Source: Ottowia sp. oral taxon 894
GTDB lineage: Bacteria > Pseudomonadota > Gammaproteobacteria > Burkholderiales > Burkholderiaceae_C
Assembly: GCF_001262075.1 (NCBI RefSeq)
Contig: NZ_CP012073.1
Coordinates: 1,674,001 to 1,738,000, forward strand
Length of the DNA stretch: 64,000 bases
Direction of reading: 5' to 3'
Shown here: positions 41,378-50,118 of the stretch, in pieces
Position numbering within the stretch: the stretch's first letter is position 1
How the letters are laid out: each line of letters begins with the position of its first letter
The notes under the pieces: model-generated
The model's input: only the letters and a program-made list of their open reading frames with translations
Told to the model about the DNA's origin: nothing
Databases searched by the model: none
Program-made: the position numbers and the translations under genes

Positions 41378-42198
41378 GGCCGAATCGACATTCATCCGGT
41401 ATCTTCGGCGGATGTCCGAGGCCAAGCATCCGCGGCCCAGTCGCTACGAATTGACCCAAACCCAATGGGAGCGGATCGAAGATCTGCTCCCAGGCAAGGC
41501 CAGTGACCCTGGACGTACGGCGGCGGACAACCGCAGATTCGTCAATGGCGTGCTGTGGGTGTTGCGCTCCGGGGCGCGCTGGAGTGATCTGCCAACGCGC
41601 TACGGCGCCTACAAGAGCGTGCACAAGCGCTTCACCCGCTGGGCGGCCAAGGGTATCTGGGAGCGGGTGTTGCAGTCCCTGATTCAAGAGCGAAGCAACG
41701 AGTATCTGCTGATCGACAGCAGCATTGTCCGGGCGCATGCACAGGCGGCGACCGCAAAAGGGGGGCAACGCACCCGGCTCTGGGGCGTTGCCCAGGAGGT
41801 CTGAGCACGAAGATCCACATGGCGGTGGATGGCCAGGGCCGCCCGGTGCGTTTTATCCTCACTGGCGGCCAGCGTAACGACATCACGCAAGTCCCAGCGC
41901 TGCTGGCCCGGTTCAAGCCCAAGTGCGTCTTGGCCGGCAAAGGCTATGACAGCCGGCAACTGGTGGCGCAGATCCACTCGCTCGGCGCCCAGCCGGTGAT
42001 CCCGCCTCGCAGCTGCCAGCAACCGCGTGCCTACGATAAGGCACTGTACCGACTACGCAATCGCATCGAACGTTGCTTTGCCAGGCTCAAACCGTTTCGC
42101 CGCATCGCCACTTGCTTCGACCGCAAGCCCTCCCACTTCCTGGCTTTCCTCTACCTCGCATCAATTCCCTTGTGGGTGGGGTGAATGTCGATTCGGCC
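41378..42198 (+). mobile_element. Intact-looking IS5-family (IS427-like) insertion sequence
   Basis: Perfect 17-bp terminal inverted repeats GGCCGAATCGACATTCA / TGAATGTCGATTCGGCC bound an 821-bp element with TA on both sides. The left TA is shared with the right end of the decayed IS. The right flank starts inside the window-wide intergenic repeat at its CTAG, so that repeat was probably a target. Confidence 0.9.
41412..42184 (+). CDS. IS427-like transposase made by programmed -1 frameshift
   Basis: The first frame (130 residues, to 41804) carries the DUF4096-like N-terminus QTQWERIEDLLPGKASDP and the first catalytic Asp in LLIDSSIVRAHAQAATAKGG. The second frame, one base back, reads ALGRCPGGLSTKIHMAVDG, then VLAGKGYDSRQLV (second Asp) and YRLRNRIERCFARLKPFRRI (catalytic Glu). 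The join lies at or after AAAAGGGGGG (41756-41765), a slippery run typical of this IS group. The stop TGA is inside the right inverted repeat. Nothing indicates decay. Confidence 0.85.
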
Positions 42199-42256
42199 TA
42201 GTGGAATGGCCGTAAGAGGCATTTCAGGCCCCTTGAATTCGCTCCTCTTTCTAATT
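42199..42256 (-). repeat. Truncated intergenic repeat at the IS right end
   Basis: Reverse copy starting at its core: CTAGTGGAATGGCCG, then AGAGGCATTTCAGGCCCCTT and GAATTCGCTCCTC. The half that should lie on the other side of the IS pair is not found left of the elements. Confidence 0.8.
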
Positions 42257-42643
42257 TCTCTCAGGACCAGACTTTGGACGGGTTCAGAACGCGGCTGGCA
42301 TCTCATTGACTGTGGCGATGCCATGCGGCGCCAGCTTCAGCGCGCGCCAGCGGCCACTGCGGTTGATTGCGCCGCTGTCCGTTTGGCAATGGGTTGCGGG
42401 TCATGCAGCAATGCAGTCAGTGGCGCGTGCTCTATTTCATTGAATTCATTGACAGAGCCACGCTGCCTGCCGCGCCTGGCGCCGCCTTGCGGCCCCGCCA
42501 CCACAGCCCCGAAGAGCAGGCTGCCCTGCTGGCTGAGGTGCAGGCGCTTTGAAGGGGCTTTGCCGGGGCAAACTCCACTTGGTGCGCGATTCCGACCGTT
42601 ACGTCCTGGGCTTTGATGGCGGCATGCGCCAGCAAGCACCATG
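42257..42643 (+). other. Gap with possible decayed gene, no function seen
   Basis: Frames here read like coding debris: VMQQCSQWRVLYFIEFIDR followed by SPEEQAALLAEVQAL and a stop, then in another frame GKLHLVRDSDRYVLGFDGGM. I do not recognise a family. A broken gene beside the IS pair is possible but not shown. Confidence 0.3.
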
Positions 42644-42731
42644 ATTTCGCTCTTTTATTCGTAGCATCATGTCTTAGTGCAAACTGGGCTGAATGGCATA
42701 TCTGGCCTTCGAATTTGCTCCTGTTTCTGAT
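42644..42731 (-). repeat. Intergenic repeat copy
   Basis: Reverse copy with TTCGCTCTTTTATTCG, core TAGCATCATGTCTTAG (42662-42677), GGCCTTCGAA and TTTGCTCCTG. It lies at the 3' end of ffh, about 400 bp from the truncated copy in the same orientation. Confidence 0.85.
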
Positions 42732-42765
42732 GTGGATTGACCGCAGCCAGATCATGAACAGGTTC

Positions 42766-44178
42766 TTAAAACGGCCCTTTCCCGCCCATTCCGGGAGGCA
42801 TGGGCGGCAGGCCGCCGCCGAGCAGGCCGCCCAGGCCTTTCATGCCGCCCATGCGGCGCATGAGCTTCATCAGGCCGCTGCCTTTGAGCTGTTTCATCAT
42901 GCCCTGCATCTGCTCGAACTCTTTGAGCAGGCGGTTGACTTCCTGCACATGCACGCCCGCGCCCTGGGCGACGCGGCGCTTGCGGCTGGCCTTGAGCAGC
43001 TCGGGCTTGCGGCGCTCTTCGGGGGTCATGCTGTTGATGATGCCTTCCTTGCGGCGGATGTCTTTTTCGGCGCGGGTCAGGTCGGCTTCGCTGGCTTTGG
43101 CGGCCAGCTGGGTGGGCAGTTTGTCCATGAAGCTGCCCAGGCCGCCCATTTGCTTCATCTGCTGGAGCTGGCCGAGAAAGTCTTCCAGGTCGAAGCTGCT
43201 GCCCTTTTTCATTTTTTCGGCCAGCTTCCGGGCGGCGGCCAAATCCACGCCTTCGGCCACTTGCTCGACCAGGGCCACGATGTCGCCCATGCCGAGGATG
43301 CGGCCCGCGTGGCGTTCGGCGTCGAACACTTCCAGGCCGTCGATTTTTTCGGATGTGCCCGCGAATTTGATGGGCGCGCCGGTGATTTGCCGCACCGACA
43401 GCGCCGCGCCGCCGCGCGAGTCGCCGTCCATCTTGGTGAGCACGATGCCGGTGAGCGGCAGCGCCTGGCTGAAGGCTTTGGCGGTGTTGGCGGCGTCCTG
43501 GCCTTGCATGGCATCGACCACGAACAAAGTTTCCACGGGCTTGAGGGCGGCGTGCAGGGTTTTGATTTCCTGCATCAGCGCTTCGTCAATGGCCAGGCGG
43601 CCTGCGGTGTCCACCAGCAGCACGTCGTAATACTGGCGGCGGGCGTGGTCCAGGGCAGCGCGGGCGATGTCCAGCGGCTGCTGATCGGGCGAGGAAGGGA
43701 ACCAGTCGGCGCCGGCCTGCGCCGTCACGGTTTTGAGCTGCTCGATGGCGGCGGGGCGGTACACGTCGCCCGAGACGGTGAGCACTTTTTTCTTGCGCTT
43801 CTGGATCAGGTGCCGCGCCAGTTTGGCCGTGGTGGTGGTTTTGCCCGCGCCTTGCAGGCCGGCCATGAGGATGACGGCGGGCGGCTGCGCGGCCAGGTTG
43901 ATGTCGCTCACGCCTTCGCCCATGGTGGCGGCCAGCTCGCGATTGACGATGCCCACCAGCGCCTGGCCGGGTTTGAGGCTGCCCAGCACTTCCTGGCCCA
44001 GCGCCTTTTCTTTCACGCGGGCGATGAAGTCGCGCACCACGGGCAGGGCCACGTCGGCTTCCAGCAGGGCCATGCGCACTTCGCGCAGCATGTCGGCCAC
44101 GTTGCTTTCGGTGATGCGGGCCTGGCCGCTGATGTGCTTGACCAGGCGCGAGAGTTTTTCGGTAAGGGCGGAGGCCAT
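42766..44178 (-). CDS. ffh: Signal recognition particle GTPase Ffh
   Basis: Ffh with 4.5S RNA targets nascent membrane proteins to FtsY. The N domain (MASALTEKLSRLVKHISGQA) leads into the G domain: GLQGAGKTTTTAKLA, DVYRPAAIEQLKT, LLVDTAGRLAID, LTKMDGDSRGGAAL. The methionine-rich M domain has FMDKLPTQL, INSMTPEERRKPELL and a GMGG-containing tail. The frame is open upstream to 44307 but the Met at 44178 matches the family start and gives 470 residues. Confidence 0.97.
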   Translation of the reverse strand: MASALTEKLSRLVKHISGQARITESNVADMLREVRMALLEADVALPVVRDFIARVKEKALGQEVLGSLKPGQALVGIVNRELAATMGEGVSDINLAAQPPAVILMAGLQGAGKTTTTAKLARHLIQKRKKKVLTVSGDVYRPAAIEQLKTVTAQAGADWFPSSPDQQPLDIARAALDHARRQYYDVLLVDTAGRLAIDEALMQEIKTLHAALKPVETLFVVDAMQGQDAANTAKAFSQALPLTGIVLTKMDGDSRGGAALSVRQITGAPIKFAGTSEKIDGLEVFDAERHAGRILGMGDIVALVEQVAEGVDLAAARKLAEKMKKGSSFDLEDFLGQLQQMKQMGGLGSFMDKLPTQLAAKASEADLTRAEKDIRRKEGIINSMTPEERRKPELLKASRKRRVAQGAGVHVQEVNRLLKEFEQMQGMMKQLKGSGLMKLMRRMGGMKGLGGLLGGGLPPMPPGMGGKGPF

Positions 44179-44352
44179 GTCAGGAAGGGCGATGGAAAAG
44201 GGCGCTGGAATGCGGCGCGGACAAGGGCAATCGGGAAATCGCGCGCCAGGCGCGAAAGAAGAGCCAAGAGGGTGGCAGCAGCGGTGGCGAAAGCGTGAAA
44301 GAGCCATGAAAAAGCCCCTTGCGCAGAGGGGCCAGCCGCTAAACTTGTGCGC

Positions 44353-45165
44353 ATGATTTTAGCCAGCCCCCCTCTTGAAGGCGTGCTTTTGGGCGCGGGC
44401 GCGGCGCTGGCCTACGCCGTGCCGGCGCTGGCCTGGCGTGCGCTGGGCGAGAGGCGTGCGCGCTGGGCGCTGGTGGTGGCCTGGGCGTTGCATGCGGCGG
44501 CGCTGGGCTGGGCGCTCCTGGGCGGACATGGCGGCGCGCGCTTTGGCTTCGCGCAGGCGCTGTCCGTGACGGCTTGGTTGGTGGTGACGGTGTATGTGGT
44601 GGAAAGCCAGGTGCTGCCCCAGTTGCGTGCGCGCTGGGCGCTGGCCGGTTTTGGCTCGGCGGCGGTGCTGCTGGCGCTGTTTTTCCCGGGGCAGAAACTT
44701 CCGCCCACGCAATCGCCCTTGCTGCCGCTGCACTGGGCGCTGGGCATCGCTTCCTACGGGTTGTTTGCTGCCGCCACAGCGCACGGCTGGCTGATGCTGC
44801 GCTCCGAGCGCCTGCTGCGCCAGCGCGCACAAAACGCCAGCGGCGTGCCGCTGCTGACGCTGGAGCGGTTGATGTTCCGGCTGATCACGGCCGGCTTCAT
44901 CGTGCTGTCGGCCACGCTGCTGGCCGGCGGCATTTTTGGCGAAACGCTGTATGGCAGCCAGCACACGGGCTGGCGCTGGGATCACAAACGCGTGTTCACG
45001 CTGCTGTCGTGGGCCACGTTCGCCGTGCTGCTGCTGGGCCGCTGGCAGTTGGGCTGGCGCGGGCGGCGCGCCGTGCACGTGCTCTACGCAGGTGCGGCGC
45101 TGCTGTTGCTGGCGTATGTAGGCTCGCGCTTCGTGCTGGAAGTGCTGCTGGAGCGCACGGCATGA
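44353..45165 (+). CDS. CcsA-like cytochrome c assembly / YpjD-type membrane protein
   Basis: About eight hydrophobic segments with the haem-handling type motifs of the CcsA family: LLPLHWALGIASYGLFAAAT and a C-terminal GWRWDHKRVFTLLSWATF, close to the WxWDxKxxxxLxxW signature. The gene is divergent from ffh, the same neighbourhood as ypjD in E. coli. Start is taken at ATG 44353; a GTG six bases upstream is possible. Its function in haem delivery is inferred from family only. Its stop overlaps the next start (ATGA). Confidence 0.85.
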   Translation: MILASPPLEGVLLGAGAALAYAVPALAWRALGERRARWALVVAWALHAAALGWALLGGHGGARFGFAQALSVTAWLVVTVYVVESQVLPQLRARWALAGFGSAAVLLALFFPGQKLPPTQSPLLPLHWALGIASYGLFAAATAHGWLMLRSERLLRQRAQNASGVPLLTLERLMFRLITAGFIVLSATLLAGGIFGETLYGSQHTGWRWDHKRVFTLLSWATFAVLLLGRWQLGWRGRRAVHVLYAGAALLLLAYVGSRFVLEVLLERTA

Positions 45166-45431
45166 AGCTGCTGGTGCTGCTGGCCGTGGTGGCCGGGCTG
45201 TGGTGGCTGCAGCGGCTGGCGCAGGTGGGCCGCCTGGCAAGGCAGCTGCGGCAGATGCGCGAGGCCCCGCCCCGTCCCGCGCCGCAGCCCATGCTGCGCT
45301 GTCTGGTGTGCGGCACGCAGACGCCCGCCAGCGAAGCCTTGCAAGATGCCCGTGGCGCGTATTGCTGCGCGGCGCATCAGGCAAAGGCTGCGCAGGACGC
45401 GTTATCCCGCCCAGGGGAGAGAAAAGAGTGA
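45162..45431 (+). CDS. PP0621-like small protein with Cys-rich tail
   Basis: An 89-residue protein with one N-terminal membrane segment (MKLLVLLAVVAGLWWLQRL) and a C-terminal cluster of cysteines CLVCGTQTPASEAL and GAYCCAAH that looks like a small metal-binding knuckle. The arrangement matches the PP0621 family found upstream of pilS in many proteobacteria. It overlaps ccsA-like upstream (ATGA) and pilS downstream (GTGA), so the genes are translationally coupled. Function unknown. Confidence 0.8.
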   Translation: MKLLVLLAVVAGLWWLQRLAQVGRLARQLRQMREAPPRPAPQPMLRCLVCGTQTPASEALQDARGAYCCAAHQAKAAQDALSRPGERKE

Positions 45432-47188
45432 CTTCTTCCTCCGCAGAACAGGCCCGTTTTGCCGAAGCGCGGCTGCTGAACCGCCTGACCGCCGCCAGTG
45501 CGGCCGAGTGGCCCCAGCCGCCAGAGACGCGCCGCAGCTTCACGAGACTGTGGAATGCCTTTTTGACGGCGCGCACGCTCATCGCCCTGGCGCTGCTGGC
45601 CTTGCAGGGCCTGGCGTGGGGCATGGGCCGCCCGGCGCCGCAGGTGGCGGTGTGGATCTGCGTCACCTATCTGGTCATCACGCTGGTCACCCGCCTGTGG
45701 CTGACGCCGCCGCCCGCCCGCGCCGCAGGCGTGCGCTGGCTGTGGGTGGCGGGCGTGGATCTGCTGGTATTCGCCCTGCTGCACTGGTGGCAGGAAGCCG
45801 CCAGCTACACGCCGCTGTTCGTGGTGCCGGTGCTGATGACGGCCATGCTGGCCACCCGGGCGCTGGCGCTGGGCACGGCGGCCGTGGCGACGTTGCTGCT
45901 GCTGTCCAACGCGGGCTGGACCTATCTGACGGAAAGCCGCGTGTCGGTGGACAGCTTCTCGCAAGCGGCGCTCAGCGGCGCGGGCTTGTTCGTGCTGGCT
46001 TTGCTGACCAGCCAGCTGGCCGCGCGGCTCAAGCAGGAAGAAAGCCAGGGCCGGCGCGCGCACGCCGAGGCTCTGCTGCAAACGCTGGTTAATGACCTGG
46101 TCATCGAATACATGCACGATGGCCTGCTGGTCGTGGACGAGCAGCTTGCGGTGCGCGCCGCTAACCCGGCCGCGCGCGCCATGCTGGGCACGGATGAAGT
46201 GGTCACGCCCGCTTCTTTCACGCTGACGGACGATGCCGCCTGGGCCGATCTGGTGGCGCTGGCCCGGCAGGTGCTGGCCGACGGGCAGGAGCGCACGGCT
46301 GAAATCACCCTGCAACGCGAGGGGCAGACTGCACGCCATGCGCTGGCGCGCGTGCAGCATACGCCCGCGCCCATGCCCAGCGCCAAGGGCCTGTGCGTGT
46401 TTTTCATGCAGGATTTGCGCGAAATGCAGGCGCGCGTGCGCACTGAAAAACTGGCTGCGATGGGTCGCCTTTCAGCCGCCGTGGCGCACGAAATCCGCAA
46501 CCCGCTGGCGGCCATCAGCCAGGCCAACGCGCTGCTGCTGGAGCAGCTGGACGATCCGGCCATGCGGCGCCTGTCGGGCATGGTGGCGCAAAACGCCCAG
46601 CGGCTGGGCCGCATCGTCAATGACGTGCTGGACGCTGCCCGCGTGCAGCACGAAGGCAGCACGGGCACATTGCAGCAAATCGCGCTTGACGAAGAGGTGG
46701 CCGATATCTGCACTGGCTGGGTGCGCCAGCACGGCATCAAAGGCAATCTGCGCATCACGCTCAGGGGCGAAGACGCACAGGTGCGCTTCACCACTGACCA
46801 TCTGCACCGCGTGCTGGTCAATCTGCTGGACAACGCCTTGCGTTATGCCGCGCCGGGCGAAGGGGCCATTCAGGTCGTGACGGAACTCGTCTCTGCGAAG
46901 CAGGCCCGTCTGGCGGTCTGGAGCAAAGCCCCTGCGCTGGAGCCGGGCGTGCAACGCCACTTGTTCGAGCCGTTTTTTTCTTCCGAAAGCCGCTCCAGCG
47001 GCCTGGGGCTTTTCATCTGCCGCGAGCTGTGCCAGCGCCACGGCGGCGCCATCGCCTACGAACGCGCCTCGCGTCTGTATGAGGGGCAGCTTGTGGAAGG
47101 CAACGAATTCTTCGTCACCCTTGAGCGCGTTGCCGCGCCCGCCGCCGTGCCCGTGCAGCCCCAGCTTGCGCTCAATGATCCCGCCTGA
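45428..47188 (+). CDS. pilS: Sensor histidine kinase PilS
   Basis: PilS senses pilin levels in the membrane and phosphorylates PilR to control type IV pilus genes. About six hydrophobic segments occupy residues 45-200. A PAS-like domain follows (EYMHDGLLVVDEQLAVRAAN), then the H box AVAHEIRNPLAAISQANALL, the N box HRVLVNLLDNALRYA and the G box SSGLGLFICRELCQRHGG. The GTG start overlaps the preceding stop, behind AGGGGAGA. 586 residues is normal. pilR follows after 5 bp. Confidence 0.93.
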   Translation: MTSSSAEQARFAEARLLNRLTAASAAEWPQPPETRRSFTRLWNAFLTARTLIALALLALQGLAWGMGRPAPQVAVWICVTYLVITLVTRLWLTPPPARAAGVRWLWVAGVDLLVFALLHWWQEAASYTPLFVVPVLMTAMLATRALALGTAAVATLLLLSNAGWTYLTESRVSVDSFSQAALSGAGLFVLALLTSQLAARLKQEESQGRRAHAEALLQTLVNDLVIEYMHDGLLVVDEQLAVRAANPAARAMLGTDEVVTPASFTLTDDAAWADLVALARQVLADGQERTAEITLQREGQTARHALARVQHTPAPMPSAKGLCVFFMQDLREMQARVRTEKLAAMGRLSAAVAHEIRNPLAAISQANALLLEQLDDPAMRRLSGMVAQNAQRLGRIVNDVLDAARVQHEGSTGTLQQIALDEEVADICTGWVRQHGIKGNLRITLRGEDAQVRFTTDHLHRVLVNLLDNALRYAAPGEGAIQVVTELVSAKQARLAVWSKAPALEPGVQRHLFEPFFSSESRSSGLGLFICRELCQRHGGAIAYERASRLYEGQLVEGNEFFVTLERVAAPAAVPVQPQLALNDPA

Positions 47189-47193
47189 CCGCC

Positions 47194-49152
47194 ATGACTA
47201 CAGCCGCACGCATTCTTGTCGTTGATGACGAACCCGACCTGCTCACCCTCTACGAGCTGGCCCTCATCCGCGAAGGCCATCAGGTGCAGACCGCCAGCAC
47301 GCTGGCCGAAGCCCGCAGCGCCCTGGCCGAAGCCACGTTTGACGTGCTCATTACCGACATGCGCCTGCCTGACGGCCTGGGCATGGAGCTGCTGCGCGAA
47401 CTGGCCGCCGCCAGAAGGCCGGAGCGCAGCATCATGGTGACGGCCTACGGATCTCCCGAGACCGCCGTGGAAGCCCTCAAGGCCGGCGCGTTTGACTACC
47501 TCACCAAGCCGGTCGATCTCAAACAGCTGCGCACCGTTGTCGCCTCCGCCTTGCAAGACGCGCCCGCGCCTGCCAGGGCCGCTGCCCCGGCGGCATCCGC
47601 TGCGCCCGCCGCTTCGCAAGCTGCGGCGGCGCGCCCGGCCCCGGCCACCCCGTCCCCCGCCGCGCCTGCTGCACCCGCTGCGCCCGCATTCGAAGGCGAA
47701 GACATCAGCCCGCAAGGTCAGGCGGCGCTGGCGCGGCTGGTAGGCCAGTCGCCCGCCATGCAAATGGCCAAGCAGCGCATAGCCAAAGTGGCCCGCAGCA
47801 TGGCCCCCGTGCTGGTGCACGGCGAATCGGGTACGGGCAAAGAGCTGGTGGCCAATGCCGTGCATGCATGCAGCCACCGCGCCAGCGGGCCGTTCGTGCC
47901 CGTCAATTGCGGCGCCATTCCTGAGAACCTGCTCGAAGCCGAATTTTTCGGCGCGCGCAAAGGCTCCTACACCGGCGCCACGCAAGACCGTGTTGGTTTT
48001 TTCCAGGCCGCTGCGGGCGGCACGCTGTTTCTGGACGAAATCGGCGACCTGCCCCTGGCCATGCAGGCCAAGCTGCTGCGCGCCATACAGGAGCGGCGCG
48101 TTCGCCCGCTGGGCGCCACCCAGGAAGAGCCTGTAGACGTGCGCATCGTCAGCGCCACCCACAAAGACTTGGCCGCCCAAGTGCAGGCCGGCCACTTCCG
48201 GCAAGACTTGTATTACCGCCTGAACGTCATTGAACTCATCGTGCCGCCCCTGCGCGAGCGCCGCGAAGACCTGCCCCTGCTTTGCCAGGCGCTGCTCGCG
48301 CGCATCGCCAGCGAGGCGGGCAGCCCGCCGCTGGCCCTGACGCCGCAGCTCATGCGCGACATTGCCTCCCAGCCACTGGAAGGCAACGTGCGCGAACTTG
48401 AAAACCTGCTGCACCGCGCCGTGGCACTGGGCGAGGTAGCACCTGCTGGCAGCCCCGGCGCGCTGGACTGGGCCGATGCCGCGCGCATTGCCGCCGCCGC
48501 CACGCCCGCTTGGCCGCCGCCTGCGGCTGCCATGCCTGCGCCAGCGCTCGCGGCGGCATACCCGGCTGCGCCGCCGTATGCCCAGCCTCCCCAGGCGTTT
48601 CAGGCGCCTCAAACGCTGCCTCAAATGCCGCCTCAAACGCCGTCTCTTCAGGCGCCGCTCCCGCAAGCGCCGTTTTATGGCCAGCCTGCCGCGCCCGCGC
48701 AGCCGCCGCAGTCTTACCCGCCGCCATCTGCCGTGGCGGCGCAGCCTTTCGTGCCGCCTCCCGCGCCTGCCGCGTTCCAGCCGCCCGCGCCCACCTTCGC
48801 CGAGCAGACGGCCCGCGCGGCCCAGGCGTATGGCGCTCCTTTTTCGCTGGAGCCTGCGCCTGCCGCGCCGCCCGCCGCACCCGTTTCAGATGCGGGCCTG
48901 CCACCGGGCGAGGCCGTTGCCAGCGGCCAGACGCCCCTGCCGTCTGATCTGGAAGCCTGGCTCAACGAGCAGGAGCGCCAGGTGCTCATCCGCGCGCTCA
49001 ATGAAACGGGCTTTAACCGCACGGCCGCCGCCGCCCGCCTGGGGCTGAACCTGCGCCAGATCCGCTACCGCATGGCGCGCCTGGGCATCGTTCCGCCCGG
49101 CAGCCACGCCGAAGAAAGCGGTAACGACGGCGATGACGGCGAAGCAGCCTGA
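47194..49152 (+). CDS. pilR: NtrC-family response regulator PilR with long Pro/Ala/Gln linker
   Basis: A sigma-54 activator. The receiver domain (residues 1-120) has ILVVDDEPDLL, the phospho-acceptor in VLITDMRLPDG and KPVD. A Pro/Ala linker leads to the AAA+ domain: HGESGTGKELVANAVHA, the GAFTGA-type loop as GSYTGA, LFLDEIGDLPLAMQAKLLRA and YYRLNVIELIVPPLRERRED. About 150 residues rich in Pro, Ala and Gln then separate it from the C-terminal Fis-type helix-turn-helix (GFNRTAAAARLGLNLRQIRY). At 652 residues it is far longer than PilR proteins I know, all through this linker. The 3' end overlaps ampD. Confidence 0.93.
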   Translation: MTTAARILVVDDEPDLLTLYELALIREGHQVQTASTLAEARSALAEATFDVLITDMRLPDGLGMELLRELAAARRPERSIMVTAYGSPETAVEALKAGAFDYLTKPVDLKQLRTVVASALQDAPAPARAAAPAASAAPAASQAAAARPAPATPSPAAPAAPAAPAFEGEDISPQGQAALARLVGQSPAMQMAKQRIAKVARSMAPVLVHGESGTGKELVANAVHACSHRASGPFVPVNCGAIPENLLEAEFFGARKGSYTGATQDRVGFFQAAAGGTLFLDEIGDLPLAMQAKLLRAIQERRVRPLGATQEEPVDVRIVSATHKDLAAQVQAGHFRQDLYYRLNVIELIVPPLRERREDLPLLCQALLARIASEAGSPPLALTPQLMRDIASQPLEGNVRELENLLHRAVALGEVAPAGSPGALDWADAARIAAAATPAWPPPAAAMPAPALAAAYPAAPPYAQPPQAFQAPQTLPQMPPQTPSLQAPLPQAPFYGQPAAPAQPPQSYPPPSAVAAQPFVPPPAPAAFQPPAPTFAEQTARAAQAYGAPFSLEPAPAAPPAAPVSDAGLPPGEAVASGQTPLPSDLEAWLNEQERQVLIRALNETGFNRTAAAARLGLNLRQIRYRMARLGIVPPGSHAEESGNDGDDGEAA

Positions 49153-49759
49153 CCCCGCTTTTCCCGCTACTCCCGCCGCCTCCGTCTGGCAGGCCGGCTG
49201 GTTAGCTGGCGCGCGCCGCTGCCCCTCGCCCAACATTGGCGCGCGTCCTGCGGGCGTGATGATCGACCTCGTCGTCATCCACTCCATCAGCCTGCCGCCC
49301 GGCCAGTACGGCGGCGACGAAGTGCAGCGCCTGTTCACCAATACGCTGGACTGGGACGTCCACCCCTGGTTCAGCCAGATACGCGGCCTGCAAGTGTCGG
49401 CCCACTTCTACATCCGCCGCACGGGCGAACTCTGGCAGTTCGCCCCCGTGCAGGCGCGCGCCTGGCATGCAGGCGCTTCCAGCTACGAGGGCCGCCCCAA
49501 CTGCAACGACTACTCCATCGGCATCGAGCTGGAAGGGCTGGAAGGCGGCCTGTTTGAAGACGCCCAGTACGCCACGCTGGCCGCCCTGTGCCGCGCGCTG
49601 GCTACTGCCTGCCCCATCCGCGCCGTGGCAGGCCACGAGCACATTGCCCCAGGCCGCAAGCATGACCCCGGCAGCGGCTTTGACTGGCCGCGCCTGCGCC
49701 GCGCCTTGCAAGATCTTCATTGGCGTTTCCCATGCACTGATGCGCCGCCGCAACCGTAG
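49133..49759 (+). CDS. ampD: 1,6-anhydro-N-acetylmuramyl-L-alanine amidase AmpD
   Basis: A zinc amidase that cleaves the peptide from anhydromuropeptides during cell wall recycling; its loss derepresses ampC in species that have it. Visible are PSPNIGARPAGVMIDLVVIH, SAHFYIRRTGELWQFAPVQ, AWHAGASSYEGRPNCNDYSI, GIELEG and the zinc and catalytic segment AGHEHIAPGRKHDPGSGFDW. 208 residues is slightly long because of the N-terminus. Its start lies 20 bp inside the end of pilR in another frame, suggesting coupling. Confidence 0.94.
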   Translation: MTAKQPDPAFPATPAASVWQAGWLAGARRCPSPNIGARPAGVMIDLVVIHSISLPPGQYGGDEVQRLFTNTLDWDVHPWFSQIRGLQVSAHFYIRRTGELWQFAPVQARAWHAGASSYEGRPNCNDYSIGIELEGLEGGLFEDAQYATLAALCRALATACPIRAVAGHEHIAPGRKHDPGSGFDWPRLRRALQDLHWRFPCTDAPPQP

Positions 49760-49812
49760 TGGTCCGCACCAGGGCGCGGGACGGGTATCAACAGCAGACG
49801 GATAGATACTAT

Positions 49813-49904
49813 TTTTGCTACTTTGTTTGCAGCGCAATGTCCTAGTAAATACTGCGTCACTTGATATTTTGATGCCCTGTTTTTTGCTCCTGTTTTTTTG
49901 ATTC
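49813..49904 (-). repeat. Intergenic repeat copy
   Basis: Reverse copy with TTGCTACTTTGTTTG, core CAGCGCAATGTCCTAG (49830-49845), AAATACTGCGTCACTTGAT, GATGCCCTG and TTTTGCTCCTG. It follows ampD. Confidence 0.8.
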
Positions 49905-50118
49905 ATTCAGGCTTGCAGTGCATGCACATAGCCCGCCTGCGGGCGGCGAAAAACCGCTTGTGCGGGGTCTGTATCGGGCGGCAGCGGCAGCCGCGCGCAA
50001 CGGCCGCCTAGCGAGTAACACCAGCCGGGAACGATCCCCGCAAATTGAGGCTGTCAGCATTGAAGGGCCTCTGGCGGCTTTTTAGTCAAGCCGAACCGGT
50101 TGCTTTCCCATTTTTTCC
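49905..50118. other. Gap downstream of ampD, no gene seen
   Basis: Contains a GCCCGC/GCGGGC hairpin near 49935 and a stretch AGGGCCTCTGGCGGCTTTTT that vaguely recalls the repeat. No coding frame is supported. Confidence 0.4.

Noticed and set aside
45200-45427. An N-terminal extension of pilS by 76 residues
   Set aside because: The frame is open upstream only because it overlaps the PP0621-like gene; the GTG at 45428 has a ribosome binding site and couples to the preceding stop.
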